64,000 nt of DNA. Source: Paracoccus sp. N5. Lineage in GTDB: Bacteria; Pseudomonadota; Alphaproteobacteria; Rhodobacterales; Rhodobacteraceae. Position 1 is the first letter of the stretch; each line of letters begins with the position of its first letter. The position numbers and the translations under genes were made by a program. Location: the NCBI RefSeq assembly GCF_000371965.1, contig NZ_AQUO01000001.1:800001-864000 (forward strand). Reading direction: 5' to 3'. This document shows, piece by piece, positions 7,750-15,862 of this stretch. The notes under the pieces were generated by a model. That model saw only the letters and a program-made list of their open reading frames with translations, did no database searches and was not told the DNA's origin.

Positions 7750-9543
7750 TCATTCCGCCGCCAGCCCGGTCCCCGACTTGCGCCCGGGATCATGGAGCGG
7801 CAGCTCAAGTTCGAATACGGCGCCCCGGCCGCCCTCGTCCGACGCATTATGCGCGGTCAGGCGGCCCCCGAAATCGGCGGCGATCCCCGATGAGATCGCC
7901 AGGCCCAGTCCGGTCCCCTCCCCGGGCTTCTTGGTGGTGAAGAAGGGTTCAAACAGGTTTTCCAGGTCCGATACACCCGGCCCGTTGTCGCGAACGGACA
8001 AGAATGCGTGAGAGCCCGAGCCGACGGTGATCTCGATGGCCGGATCGCGCAGGCCCTTGATGGCGTCGACGGCATTGCGCAGCAGGTTGATGATGATCTG
8101 CTCCAGCCGGATGCGGTCGCAATAGACCATGACCGGATAGCGCGGGATATTGCGCTGCAACCGGATGGTCCGCTGGCGCAGCTGCGGCTCCATCATCACC
8201 AGCGCGCTCGACAGCGCGGCGCGCAGGTCGACCGGCTCGAAGGCCTCGCCGCCCTTGCGGGCATAGGATTTCAGCTGCCGGGTGATGGCGCCCATGCGCT
8301 CGATCAGGTCGTCGATGCGCTGGAAGCTCGACAGCGCCTCCTCGGACCGGCCGCGCTGCAGCAAGAGCCGCGCCCCGGCCAGATAGGTCTTCATCGCCGC
8401 CAGCGGCTGGTTCAGCTCATGGCTGACGCCGGCCGACATCTCGCCCAGCGCCGCAAGTTTCGAGGATTGCTGCACGGTCTGCTCGGCCACGCGCAATTCC
8501 TTCTGCACGCGCTCGCGCTCGGCGATCTCGCGGGTCAGGCGCATGTTCAGCGCGCGCAGGTCGGCCGATTCGCGCATCCAGGCCGCCGATTCCACCCGCG
8601 CCCGCCGCGACAGCAGATAGAACACCGCCGCCAGCAGGATGGCGAAACCCATGATGACCATGGCCAGCACGGCGTTCACCCGCTCGCGCACCGACTCGTA
8701 GGTGGTGAAGGCGATCATCTTCCAGCCGCGGAACGGGATCCGGGTCTCGGATTGCATCACCGCGCGGCCCTCGACATAGGCATCGGCCGGGGGCGCGGCC
8801 CAGTCGGCGGTGACCTGGAAGGCCCGCGCGATCGAGGACGGCGCCGAACGCACCGCCAGCGCCTCGGGCAGGGTCAGGCCCCGCCAGCGCGGCTCGGTCG
8901 CCAGGATGATCTGCCCGGCGCTGTCGGTCACGGCAATGGCGTCCGAGATCCCGGCCCAGGATCGCACCAGCCGGCTCAGGTCGGCGCCGACCACGACCAC
9001 GCCCAGCGTGCGCCCATCCGCGACCACCGTGCGGGAATAGGTGAATTCATAGGCCCCCTGCGGCGAGGGCGAGACGGTGAAAACCGTATCCTTCGACCGC
9101 AGCGCCTCGACGAAGAACGGCTCCTGCACGTAATTCGTGCCGATCAGGTTGCGGTCGGTCGATCCCACCACCCGGCCCGAGGCATCCAGCAGCTTGATCG
9201 AGGCCGCCGCGATCTCTTTCTGGGCCGAGATCAGCCGCGCCGAGGTGCCCGAGAACTGGGTGTCGATCAGCGCCGATATCAGCGCCGGATCGCGCGCCAA
9301 AAGCAGGGGCACCACCGAGGTGCGCTGCAGCTCCGACAGCAGGTTGCCGGTATACAGCGCCGAGCGCAGCTCGGTCCGCACCCGTGTCGTCTCGGAAAAC
9401 CGCGCGGTCAGCCAGGTGTTGGTGAACCAGATCGTGCCCGCCGCCAGGACCAGCAGCGCGGCGATGGCGCCGCGCATGCCCCATCGGCCGGTCAAGCCAG
9501 CCCTGCCCTCCGACAGCCCGATGGAGTTCCCGTCGTCTCGCAT
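7750..9543 (-). CDS. dctB: Sensor histidine kinase, DctB-like
   Basis: A 597-residue membrane kinase. Helix 1 (about residues 25-43) and helix 2 (about 288-308) flank a large periplasmic double-PDC sensor region (FTYSRTVVADGRTLGVVVVGADL), as in DctB proteins that bind C4-dicarboxylates. A coiled coil (RALNMRLTREIAERERVQKEL) leads to the H-box SAGVSHELNQPLAAMKTY with the phosphorylated His. N-box INLLRNAVDA, G1 DNGPGVS, F-box and G2 GEGTGLGLAI are all intact. The dctD gene follows after 20 bp. The ligand is inferred from family only. Confidence 0.9.
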   Translation of the reverse strand: MRDDGNSIGLSEGRAGLTGRWGMRGAIAALLVLAAGTIWFTNTWLTARFSETTRVRTELRSALYTGNLLSELQRTSVVPLLLARDPALISALIDTQFSGTSARLISAQKEIAAASIKLLDASGRVVGSTDRNLIGTNYVQEPFFVEALRSKDTVFTVSPSPQGAYEFTYSRTVVADGRTLGVVVVGADLSRLVRSWAGISDAIAVTDSAGQIILATEPRWRGLTLPEALAVRSAPSSIARAFQVTADWAAPPADAYVEGRAVMQSETRIPFRGWKMIAFTTYESVRERVNAVLAMVIMGFAILLAAVFYLLSRRARVESAAWMRESADLRALNMRLTREIAERERVQKELRVAEQTVQQSSKLAALGEMSAGVSHELNQPLAAMKTYLAGARLLLQRGRSEEALSSFQRIDDLIERMGAITRQLKSYARKGGEAFEPVDLRAALSSALVMMEPQLRQRTIRLQRNIPRYPVMVYCDRIRLEQIIINLLRNAVDAIKGLRDPAIEITVGSGSHAFLSVRDNGPGVSDLENLFEPFFTTKKPGEGTGLGLAISSGIAADFGGRLTAHNASDEGGRGAVFELELPLHDPGRKSGTGLAAE

Positions 9544-9612
9544 GCGCCTCCGGCATCACCCCACGCCCCCGGGGATCGGGAAAGTCTAATCCCCGAACGG
9601 GCGCCGCTCAAG

Positions 9613-10281
9613 TCAGGCCGAGACAAGCTCTTGCATCAACGAGGCAAAAAGCCCGGCGCCGGCCGTGCCGCCATGCCCGGCATCGGCCGCCCGCTCGGGA
9701 TGCGGCATCATGCCGAGCACGCGGCGGTTCTCGGACAAGACCCCGGCGATGTCGCGGACCGAGCCGTTGATGCCCGGCGCATAGCTGAAGGCAATGCGGT
9801 CCTGGTCCCGCAGCGCGGCCAGGCCTTCGGCATCGATCTGGTAATTGCCGTCGTGATGCGCGACGGGAATGCGGATCTCCTGCCCCGCCGCATAGGCACG
9901 GGTAAAGGCGCTGTCGCTGGTCTCAACCCGCAGCAGCACCTCGCGGCAGATGAATTTCAGCCCGGCATTGCGCATCAGCGCACCCGGCAGCAGCCCCAGT
10001 TCGGTCAGCACCTGGAAGCCATTGCAGATGCCCAGAACATAGCCGCCGCGCGCCGCATGCGTCCTGACCGCGGCGGCAATCGGCGAATGCGCGGCAATCG
10101 CGCCGCAGCGCAGATAGTCGCCAAAGGAAAACCCGCCCGGCACGGCGACCAGGTCGACCCCCTCGGGCAGCGTCGCATCCTTGTGCCAGACCCGGGCGAC
10201 CTCGGCCCCGGCCCGCTCCAGCGCGACGGCCAGATCGCGGTCGCAGTTCGATCCGGGAAAGGTGATGACGGCGGCTTTCAT
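9613..10281 (-). CDS. purQ: Phosphoribosylformylglycinamidine synthase subunit PurQ
   Basis: Glutaminase subunit of FGAM synthase, which supplies ammonia to PurL in purine synthesis. 222 residues with a triad-type class I amidotransferase fold: MKAAVITFPGSNCDRD at the start, nucleophile Cys86 in GYVLGICNGFQVL, and His/Glu in MMPHPERAAD. The ATG at 10281 has AGGGAG 8 nt upstream; the longer frame is not conserved. The partner genes purS and purL, which usually adjoin it, are not in the window; here it stands between icd and dctB. Confidence 0.96.
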   Translation of the reverse strand: MKAAVITFPGSNCDRDLAVALERAGAEVARVWHKDATLPEGVDLVAVPGGFSFGDYLRCGAIAAHSPIAAAVRTHAARGGYVLGICNGFQVLTELGLLPGALMRNAGLKFICREVLLRVETSDSAFTRAYAAGQEIRIPVAHHDGNYQIDAEGLAALRDQDRIAFSYAPGINGSVRDIAGVLSENRRVLGMMPHPERAADAGHGGTAGAGLFASLMQELVSA

Positions 10282-10351
10282 GGCAGGGACTCCCTCTGGG
10301 CTTGCGCCTCCCATACTCCAAGCCCGGCCGCATGTTAAGCCGCCTTGATCC

Positions 10352-10373
10352 TTCTCTGTTTCACAAATACCCG
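10352..10373. repeat. Dispersed GGGTATTT/AAAGAAG element, copy A
   Basis: TTCTCTGTTTCACAAATACC on the plus strand is a variant of the core TTCTTTnTTnCCnnAAATAnCC that recurs at 30.58, 41.80, 50.47, 59.67 and 61.17 kb. It lies beyond the icd terminator and upstream of purQ, and lacks the adjacent GC hairpin of the longer copies. Confidence 0.5.
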
Positions 10374-10427
10374 AAGAAACCGCGCCCAAGGCCGCTTTCC
10401 GTTTCCAAGGCTGCCGCGCCACCAACG

Positions 10428-10455
10428 AAAAGGGCCGGGAGTTTCCCCCCGGCCC
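10428..10455 (-). terminator. Rho-independent terminator of icd
   Basis: GGGCCGGG (10432-10439) and CCCGGCCC (10448-10455) form a perfect 8-bp stem with an 8-nt loop. In the minus direction the stem is followed by TTTT. It lies about 25 bp past the icd stop codon. Confidence 0.85.
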
Positions 10456-10478
10456 GGCAAGCCCTTCGGGCGATCCGA

Positions 10479-11690
10479 TCAGGCCAGCGCCTTGTTCAGA
10501 TATTCGTCGACCTTTTCCAGGTAGCCGATGGTGGTCAGCCATTTCTGGTCCGGCCCGACCAGCAGCGCCAGGTCCTTGGTCATGTAGCCGTCCTCGACCG
10601 CCTGCACGGTCACGCGCTCCAGCGTATTGGCGAAGTTCAGCAGCGCCTCGTTGCTGTCCAGCTTGGCGCGGTGCTTGAGACCCCCGGTCCAGGCAAAGAT
10701 CGAGGCGATCGAGTTGGTCGAGGTCTGGTTGCCCTTCTGGTGCTCGCGGTAATGCCGCGTCACCGTGCCATGCGCGGCCTCGGATTCGACGATCTTCCCG
10801 TCCGGCGTCATCAGCACCGAGGTCATCAGCCCCAGCGAGCCGAAGCCCTGCGCCACGATGTCGGATTCCACGTCGCCGTCATAGTTCTTGCAGGCCCAGA
10901 CATAGCCGCCCGACCATTTCAGCGCCGAGGCGACCATGTCGTCGATCAGCCGGTGCTCATAGGTGATGCCGGCCTTCTTGAACTTGTCCTCGAACTCGGC
11001 GGCATAGACCTCGGCGAAGATGTCCTTGAAGCGGCCGTCATAGGCTTTCAGGATGGTGTTCTTGGTCGACAGGTAAACCGGATAGCCACGCTGCAAGCCG
11101 TAGTTCATCGAGGCGCGGGCAAAGTCGCGGATCGAATCGTCCAGGTTGTACATGGCCATCGCCACGCCGGCGCCCGGCGACTGATAGACCTCGTGCTCGA
11201 TGGTCTCGCCATCCTCGCCGACGAACTTGATCGTCAGCGTGCCCTTGCCGGGGAAGCGGAAATCGGTGGCCTTGTACTGGTCGCCGAAGGCATGACGGCC
11301 GACCACGATGGGCTGGGTCCAGTGCGGCACCAGCCGCGGCACGTTCTTGCAGATGATCGGCTCGCGGAAGATCACGCCGCCCAGGATGTTGCGGATGGTG
11401 CCGTTGGGCGACTTCCACATCTTCTTCAGGCCGAATTCCTCGACGCGGGCCTCGTCGGGGGTGATGGTGGCGCATTTCACGCCGACGCCGTATTGCTTGA
11501 TCGCATTGGCGGCATCCACGGTGATCTGGTCGTTGGTGCGGTCACGCTCCTCGATGCCCAGATCGTAATATTTCAGGTCCACGTCCAGATAGGGCAGGAT
11601 CAGCTTTTGCTTGATGAAGTCCCAGATGATCCGGGTCATCTCGTCGCCGTCGAGCTCGACGACCGGGTTCGCTACCTTGATCTTCGACAT
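10479..11690 (-). CDS. icd: NADP-dependent isocitrate dehydrogenase
   Basis: TCA-cycle enzyme converting isocitrate to 2-oxoglutarate with NADPH formation. 403 residues, the homodimeric eukaryote-like (type II) form typical of alphaproteobacteria rather than the E. coli type. Characteristic segments are ELDGDEMTRIIW near the N-terminus, the TPDEARVEEF and SPNGTIRN substrate region, the catalytic-loop LSTKNTILKAYDGRFKD, YDGDVESDIVAQGFGSLGLM, and the NADP-binding EAAHGTVTRHYREHQKG. It has its own terminator and an inverted-repeat candidate operator 68 bp upstream of the start. Confidence 0.98.
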   Translation of the reverse strand: MSKIKVANPVVELDGDEMTRIIWDFIKQKLILPYLDVDLKYYDLGIEERDRTNDQITVDAANAIKQYGVGVKCATITPDEARVEEFGLKKMWKSPNGTIRNILGGVIFREPIICKNVPRLVPHWTQPIVVGRHAFGDQYKATDFRFPGKGTLTIKFVGEDGETIEHEVYQSPGAGVAMAMYNLDDSIRDFARASMNYGLQRGYPVYLSTKNTILKAYDGRFKDIFAEVYAAEFEDKFKKAGITYEHRLIDDMVASALKWSGGYVWACKNYDGDVESDIVAQGFGSLGLMTSVLMTPDGKIVESEAAHGTVTRHYREHQKGNQTSTNSIASIFAWTGGLKHRAKLDSNEALLNFANTLERVTVQAVEDGYMTKDLALLVGPDQKWLTTIGYLEKVDEYLNKALA

Positions 11691-11757
11691 GGGTGGTCCC
11701 TTGTGGTTAGGATTCGGCTGCCCGCCCTATAGCCGCAAATCGCCGCGAGGGAAAGGG

Positions 11758-11777
11758 TGGTATGCAATCGCATACCA
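11758..11777. promoter_or_regulatory. Perfect 8-bp inverted repeat, candidate operator of icd
   Basis: TGGTATGC-AATC-GCATACCA is a 20-bp perfect palindrome, 68 bp before the icd ATG and about 115 bp beyond the HD-protein stop. Its size, symmetry and TGGTATnC..GnATACCA character resemble operators of GntR-type repressors. The regulator is not identified and no such gene is adjacent. Confidence 0.5.
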
Positions 11778-11891
11778 ATTGCCGCGGAAAGGCCGAAACC
11801 CGCGTGTCGCACCCTGCAAAGATCGGGACGGGCTGGCCGCAAACCCGTGATCCATCACGCTGCCGCAAGGGCAACCGGCCGTCCGTTTCCG

Positions 11892-13016
11892 TCAACTCCG
11901 AAAATACACCCGTGCGCTTTCGCTGAGCCAGGTCCACAGCATCGGTGCGCCGCGCTGGATGCGGACACCGACGCGCTCGACCAGCTGCTCGTAGGTGACG
12001 CTGTATTCCACCCATGACCCGCCGCCGCAGGCGATGTTCTGCATCACCGGCTGGGCGCGGTCCAGCGATTTGGCGAAAACCGCGTCGGGCGTCTCGTTGG
12101 CCTCGAACTCGGCCCAGAGGGCGCGCAGTTCCGCCCCGAGGGGTGCGGGCAGCAGGCCGAACAGCCGGTCGGCGGCGGCTTCCTCGGCCGCCAGCTGCGC
12201 CGCGCCGTGATGCGCGTCGCCGTTCTGAGCGTGGATCGGCACGTCGCCTGCGTCGATCTCGACCAGGTCGTGCAGGATCAGCATGCGGATCACCCGGCCG
12301 ATATCGACCTCCGGCCCGGCTTGCGGCGCCATGACCAGCGCATAAAGCGCCAGGTGCCAGCTGTGCTCGGCGCTGTTTTCCCGGCGCGAGGCGTCGCAAA
12401 GCAGGCTGGCGCGCGAGACCGATTTCAGCCGGTCGGCTTCGGCCAGGAAGGCCAGGCAGCGGGCCAGATCGCCCTGCGGCGCGCGCCCATCCAGCAGGGC
12501 CTGCGCGGCCGCCATGGCCTCGGGCCATTCCGTCCACAACCGCCGGGCGCGACCCGATGTCATGTTGTCGCGGACGATCTGCACATGCTCCGCCAGCGGC
12601 TCGGACGCGCCCAGCACCTGGAACAGCGGCTGGATATGGTCCATCCGCTTGGCGATGCGGGCGTCGGCGGTCTGGCCGGATTCGAATTCCTGCCACAGCG
12701 CCAGCAGCCGCGCGCCATCGGGCAGCATGGCGAACAGTCGCAGCGCCGCCGCCAGCTCGGCGGCCTCGACGGCGGCCGTGTCATGGGCCAGGTGGATCGG
12801 GTGATCGCCGGTGTCGATCTCGACCAGGTCGTGCAGCAGGATCATGGCGATGGCCCGGTCCGAGGCACCGAACACCAGCGCATAGAGCGCGACATGCCAG
12901 CTGTGCTCGGCGCTGTTCTCCGGCCGCGACAGGTCCATCAGCACATTCGCGCGCTCGACCGACTTCAGCCGGTCGGCCTCGGTCAGGAAGGCGAAACGCC
13001 GGGTCAGGTCGGTCAT
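11892..13016 (-). CDS. Tandem double HD-domain phosphohydrolase (YfbR/HDDC2-like)
   Basis: A 374-residue protein made of two homologous HD domains, period exactly 180 residues: FLTEADRLKSV at 10-20 and FLAEADRLKSV at 190-200. Each half has the full metal site: ENSAEHSWH (His38/His218), LHDLVEID (His62-Asp63, His249-Asp250) and a later Asp (TADARIAKRMD, TPDAVFAKSLD). Family members are usually about 190 residues and hydrolyse 5'-deoxynucleoside monophosphates as homodimers, so this may be a built-in dimer. ATG at 13016 overlaps the upstream gene's TGA (ATGA), implying translational coupling. The annotated substrate is inference. Confidence 0.88.
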   Translation of the reverse strand: MTDLTRRFAFLTEADRLKSVERANVLMDLSRPENSAEHSWHVALYALVFGASDRAIAMILLHDLVEIDTGDHPIHLAHDTAAVEAAELAAALRLFAMLPDGARLLALWQEFESGQTADARIAKRMDHIQPLFQVLGASEPLAEHVQIVRDNMTSGRARRLWTEWPEAMAAAQALLDGRAPQGDLARCLAFLAEADRLKSVSRASLLCDASRRENSAEHSWHLALYALVMAPQAGPEVDIGRVIRMLILHDLVEIDAGDVPIHAQNGDAHHGAAQLAAEEAAADRLFGLLPAPLGAELRALWAEFEANETPDAVFAKSLDRAQPVMQNIACGGGSWVEYSVTYEQLVERVGVRIQRGAPMLWTWLSESARVYFRS

Positions 13017-13450
13017 CGGGGCCTCCAGTCGAAAACAAGCCGGCTGAACAGGAGGGACAGAATGAACGCCGGCAAAGCAAGAACTCCGCAAAGGAGCAGC
13101 CAATCCATCGCATGGCTGTAATTGCCATCGTCAGCCGGCCAAATGATGCAGGCGCACAGCGGCAGGAGCACCGCAAGGCACCACAGTGCCGTCAGAACGA
13201 CAAAGCCCGGACGAAGTCCTTGGGGCCAAATGGCCGCCAACCCGAAATGCCAGAGAAAGGCAGCCAATCCGCCGACGATGACAAGGGTATCAAGTCCGCG
13301 TTCAAGCCAATACCCGAAGGGAATCGGAACCCGCCCTTGGACCGCGCGAAAATTGACCGCACGCAACTCGGCAAGCAATGTCAGCAAAATGGCCACACAG
13401 GCCAGAAGCAGACCGGCGCCGGCCCAGATCAACCGGCGCCGGCCGATCAT
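13013..13450 (-). CDS. Four-helix integral membrane protein, unknown function
   Basis: A 145-residue protein with four hydrophobic segments (about residues 8-27, 52-70, 80-100 and 114-136) and the polar linker RVPIPFGYWLERGLD between the first two. No conserved catalytic motif is visible and I do not recognise the family. It is the middle gene of a three-gene operon: its ATG overlaps the hydrolase stop (TAATG) and its TGA overlaps the HD-protein start (ATGA). It may anchor or serve the flanking enzymes, but this is conjecture. Compared with its neighbours its sequence is less GC-extreme. Confidence 0.7.
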   Translation of the reverse strand: MIGRRRLIWAGAGLLLACVAILLTLLAELRAVNFRAVQGRVPIPFGYWLERGLDTLVIVGGLAAFLWHFGLAAIWPQGLRPGFVVLTALWCLAVLLPLCACIIWPADDGNYSHAMDWLLLCGVLALPAFILSLLFSRLVFDWRPR

Positions 13451-14109
13451 TACCGGGTGCTTTCCGTCAGCCGCCGGCGCACATAGGCCTGCACCGTGTC
13501 GATCATCGGCTTCATGTGGACCTCGTCGTCGCGGAAGAAATGGTCCGCGCCCTCGATTTCCTCATGGGTGATGGTGATGCCCTTCTGCTCGCGCAGCTTG
13601 CCGACCAGGGCATGGGTGTCCTTGGGCGGCGCCACGCGGTCGGCGGTGCCGTTGATGATCAGCCCCGAGGACGGGCAGGGCGCCAGGAACGAGAAATCAT
13701 ACATATTCGCCGGCGGCGCGACCGAGATGAAGCCGGTGATCTCGGGCCGGCGCATCAGAAGCTGCATGCCGATCCAGGCGCCGAAGGAAAAGCCCGCCAC
13801 CCAGCAATGCTTGCTGTTGGGGTTCATCGCCTGCAGGTAGTCCAGCGCCGAGGCGGCATCCGAAAGCTCGCCGATGCCCTGGTCGAACTCGCCCTGCGAC
13901 CGGCCGACGCCGCGGAAGTTGAACCGCATGACGGTGAAGCCCATGCGGTGGAAGGCGTAATGCAAATTGTAGACGACCCGGTTGTTCATCGTGCCGCCAT
14001 ATTGCGGATGCGGGTGCAGCACGATGGCGATGGGGGCGTCGGGATTGGATTGCGCGTGATAGCGCCCTTCCAGACGACCTTCGGGACCGGGGAAAATCAG
14101 TTCGGGCAT
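13450..14109 (-). CDS. Alpha/beta hydrolase
   Basis: A 219-residue serine hydrolase of the dienelactone-hydrolase-like/conserved alphaproteobacterial type. HPHPQYGGTMNNRVV supplies the oxyanion region, the nucleophile Ser sits in AGFSFGAWIG, the acid in INGTADRVAPP and the His in EGADHFF. No signal peptide. The ATG at 14109 is chosen because MPELIFPGPEGRLEG begins the conserved fold; the upstream frame runs into the promoter region shared with iscR. First gene of a three-gene overlapping operon. Substrate unknown. Confidence 0.9.
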   Translation of the reverse strand: MPELIFPGPEGRLEGRYHAQSNPDAPIAIVLHPHPQYGGTMNNRVVYNLHYAFHRMGFTVMRFNFRGVGRSQGEFDQGIGELSDAASALDYLQAMNPNSKHCWVAGFSFGAWIGMQLLMRRPEITGFISVAPPANMYDFSFLAPCPSSGLIINGTADRVAPPKDTHALVGKLREQKGITITHEEIEGADHFFRDDEVHMKPMIDTVQAYVRRRLTESTR

Positions 14110-14134
14110 GGGCTTCCTTCGGGACTCGGGTTTC

Positions 14135-14162
14135 TTGACCCTGTGACGGCGCGGCTCTAGAT
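14135..14162 (+). promoter_or_regulatory. Possible sigma-70 promoter of iscR
   Basis: TTGACC and CTAGAT separated by 16 nt, about 115 bp before the iscR ATG, in the 166-bp region divergent from the hydrolase operon. The -10 match is weak; this is the best candidate seen, not a demonstrated promoter. Confidence 0.3.
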
Positions 14163-14275
14163 CGTCAATCTGGGAAGCGCGCCCGAAATAGGCAAGACGC
14201 ATCAAGGACGGCGCGGGGGAATTAGCCCTCGCCGCACGTTTCGTCAATGCTTTGCCGCCAGAGGGGAGAGGCACG

Positions 14276-14734
14276 ATGAAACTGTCAACCAAGGGACGCT
14301 ATGCCATGGTGGCGCTGGTGGACCTGGCCATCGCCAAGGGCGACGACCTGACCTCGCTGGCCGAGATTTCGGCCCGGCAGGACATCTCGCTGCCCTATCT
14401 CGAGCAGCTCTTCGTGCGGCTGCGCCGGGCCGGGCTGGTCGAATCGGTGCGCGGACCGGGCGGCGGCTATCGGCTGGCCAAAGCGCCCGAGACGATCCGC
14501 CTGGCCGATGTGCTGGAGGCGGTGGACGAAACGGTCAGCGCGCTGCATGTCGGCGCCGGCGCCTCGGGCGGGGTCTCGGGCTCGCGCGCGCAGACGCTGT
14601 CGAACCGGCTGTGGGAAAGCCTGTCGGCGCATGTCTATGTCTTCCTGCACAATCACACGCTGGCCGATGTGGCCCGCAACCAGCTGCTGCCCTGCCCGGC
14701 GCTGCCGAAGCTGCTGTCCATCGTGGACGACTAG
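14276..14734 (+). CDS. iscR: Rrf2-family regulator IscR, single-cysteine type
   Basis: A 152-residue Rrf2 protein: winged helix at residues 1-80 (MKLSTKGRYAMVALVDLA, the recognition region SLPYLEQLFVRLRRAGLV and wing RGPGGGYRLAK) and dimerisation helix at the C-terminus. Classical IscR ligates [2Fe-2S] with three clustered cysteines near residues 92-104. Here that segment is HVGAGASGGVSGSRAQ without any cysteine; the only one is Cys140 (LLPCPALP). This matches the atypical IscR known from Rhodobacter sphaeroides. No isc or suf genes follow, which is unusual. ATG at 14276 has a GAGGGGAGAGG leader. Confidence 0.88.
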   Translation: MKLSTKGRYAMVALVDLAIAKGDDLTSLAEISARQDISLPYLEQLFVRLRRAGLVESVRGPGGGYRLAKAPETIRLADVLEAVDETVSALHVGAGASGGVSGSRAQTLSNRLWESLSAHVYVFLHNHTLADVARNQLLPCPALPKLLSIVDD

Positions 14735-14737
14735 GCC

Positions 14738-15760
14738 ATGCGGGTTCTGGTCGCCGGTCTGGGCAACATGGGCCGCAGCCATGCGCTGGCCTGGGCAAGG
14801 CAGCCCGGCGCGGAACTGGTCGGGCTGGTCAACCGCAGCCCGGTCGCGCTGCCGCCGGAGCTGGCCGCGATTCCGCAGAGCCAGGATTTCCACGAGGCGC
14901 TGGCCCGGCTGCGCCCGGACCTGGTCGTGGTCGCGACCTATTCCGACAGCCATGCCGAATATGCCATCGCCGCGATGCGGGCCGGCGCCCATGTCTTCGT
15001 CGAGAAGCCCTTGGCGACGAAGGTCGAGGACGCCCGCCGCGTGATCGAGACCGCGCAGGAAACCGGCCGCAAGCTGGTCGTGGGTTACATCCTGCGCCAC
15101 CACCCCAGCTGGCAGCGCCTGATCGCCGAGGCCCGCGCGCTTGGCGGCCCCTATGTCTTTCGCCTGAACCTGAACCAGCAAAGCAGCGGCCCGACCTGGG
15201 AGGTGCACAAGGCGCTGATGCGCACCACGCCGCCCATCGTCGATTGCGGCGTGCATTACGTCGACGTCATGTGCCAGATCACCGATGCCGCCCCGGTCGA
15301 GGTGCGCGGCATGGGCCTGCGCCTGTCCAGGGAAATCGCCGCCGACGCCTATAACTACGGCCATTTCCAGGTGCTGTTCCAGGACGGCTCGCTGGGCTGG
15401 TACGAGGCGGGCTGGGGTCCGATGATGTCGGACAGCGCGTTTTTCGTGAAGGACGTGGTCAGCCCGAACGGCGCCGTCAGCATCCGCATGGCCGAGGACG
15501 CGCGCTCGGACGACATCGACACCCATACCCGCACCGCGACGCTGCGCCTGCACAAGGTGGGCGAGCCGGACCAGGACCTGTCGATGACCGGAGAGCCGGG
15601 CCACCAGGCGCTTTGCGATGCCGAGGCCGCCTTCATGGCCCGCGCCATCGCCGAGAATGCCGACCTGACGCGGCACATGCAGGATGCGGTGTCCTCGCTG
15701 GCGGTCTGCCTTGCCGCCGATGAATCCGTCAGGACTGGCCAGCCGGTGCGTTTGCGCTGA
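14738..15760 (+). CDS. Gfo/Idh/MocA-family oxidoreductase
   Basis: A 340-residue NAD(P)-dependent dehydrogenase. The N-terminal Rossmann fold has LVAGLGNMGRSHA (the GxGxxG variant), the cofactor/substrate motif EKPLATKVEDA (Lys of the EKP motif) and the conserved IVDCGVHYVDVM region that carries the catalytic His. The C-terminal half is the beta-sheet dimer domain. It begins 3 bp after the iscR stop, so it is cotranscribed with it. Members act on sugars, inositols or related polyols; the substrate cannot be told from sequence. Confidence 0.85.
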   Translation: MRVLVAGLGNMGRSHALAWARQPGAELVGLVNRSPVALPPELAAIPQSQDFHEALARLRPDLVVVATYSDSHAEYAIAAMRAGAHVFVEKPLATKVEDARRVIETAQETGRKLVVGYILRHHPSWQRLIAEARALGGPYVFRLNLNQQSSGPTWEVHKALMRTTPPIVDCGVHYVDVMCQITDAAPVEVRGMGLRLSREIAADAYNYGHFQVLFQDGSLGWYEAGWGPMMSDSAFFVKDVVSPNGAVSIRMAEDARSDDIDTHTRTATLRLHKVGEPDQDLSMTGEPGHQALCDAEAAFMARAIAENADLTRHMQDAVSSLAVCLAADESVRTGQPVRLR

Positions 15761-15862
15761 TCCGTCACGCGGCCGTCACGCTTCCTTGCGAAATGGGCCG
15801 GGTGGCCCTAAATGAGCCTTTCCTTTTGACCTAGCACGGTTTCGCGACCGGGAGCCCGCGCC

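Noticed and set aside
7750..9543. Nitrogen-regulation kinase NtrB
   Set aside because: The two-helix periplasmic PDC sensor is DctB-like; NtrB is cytoplasmic with a PAS domain.
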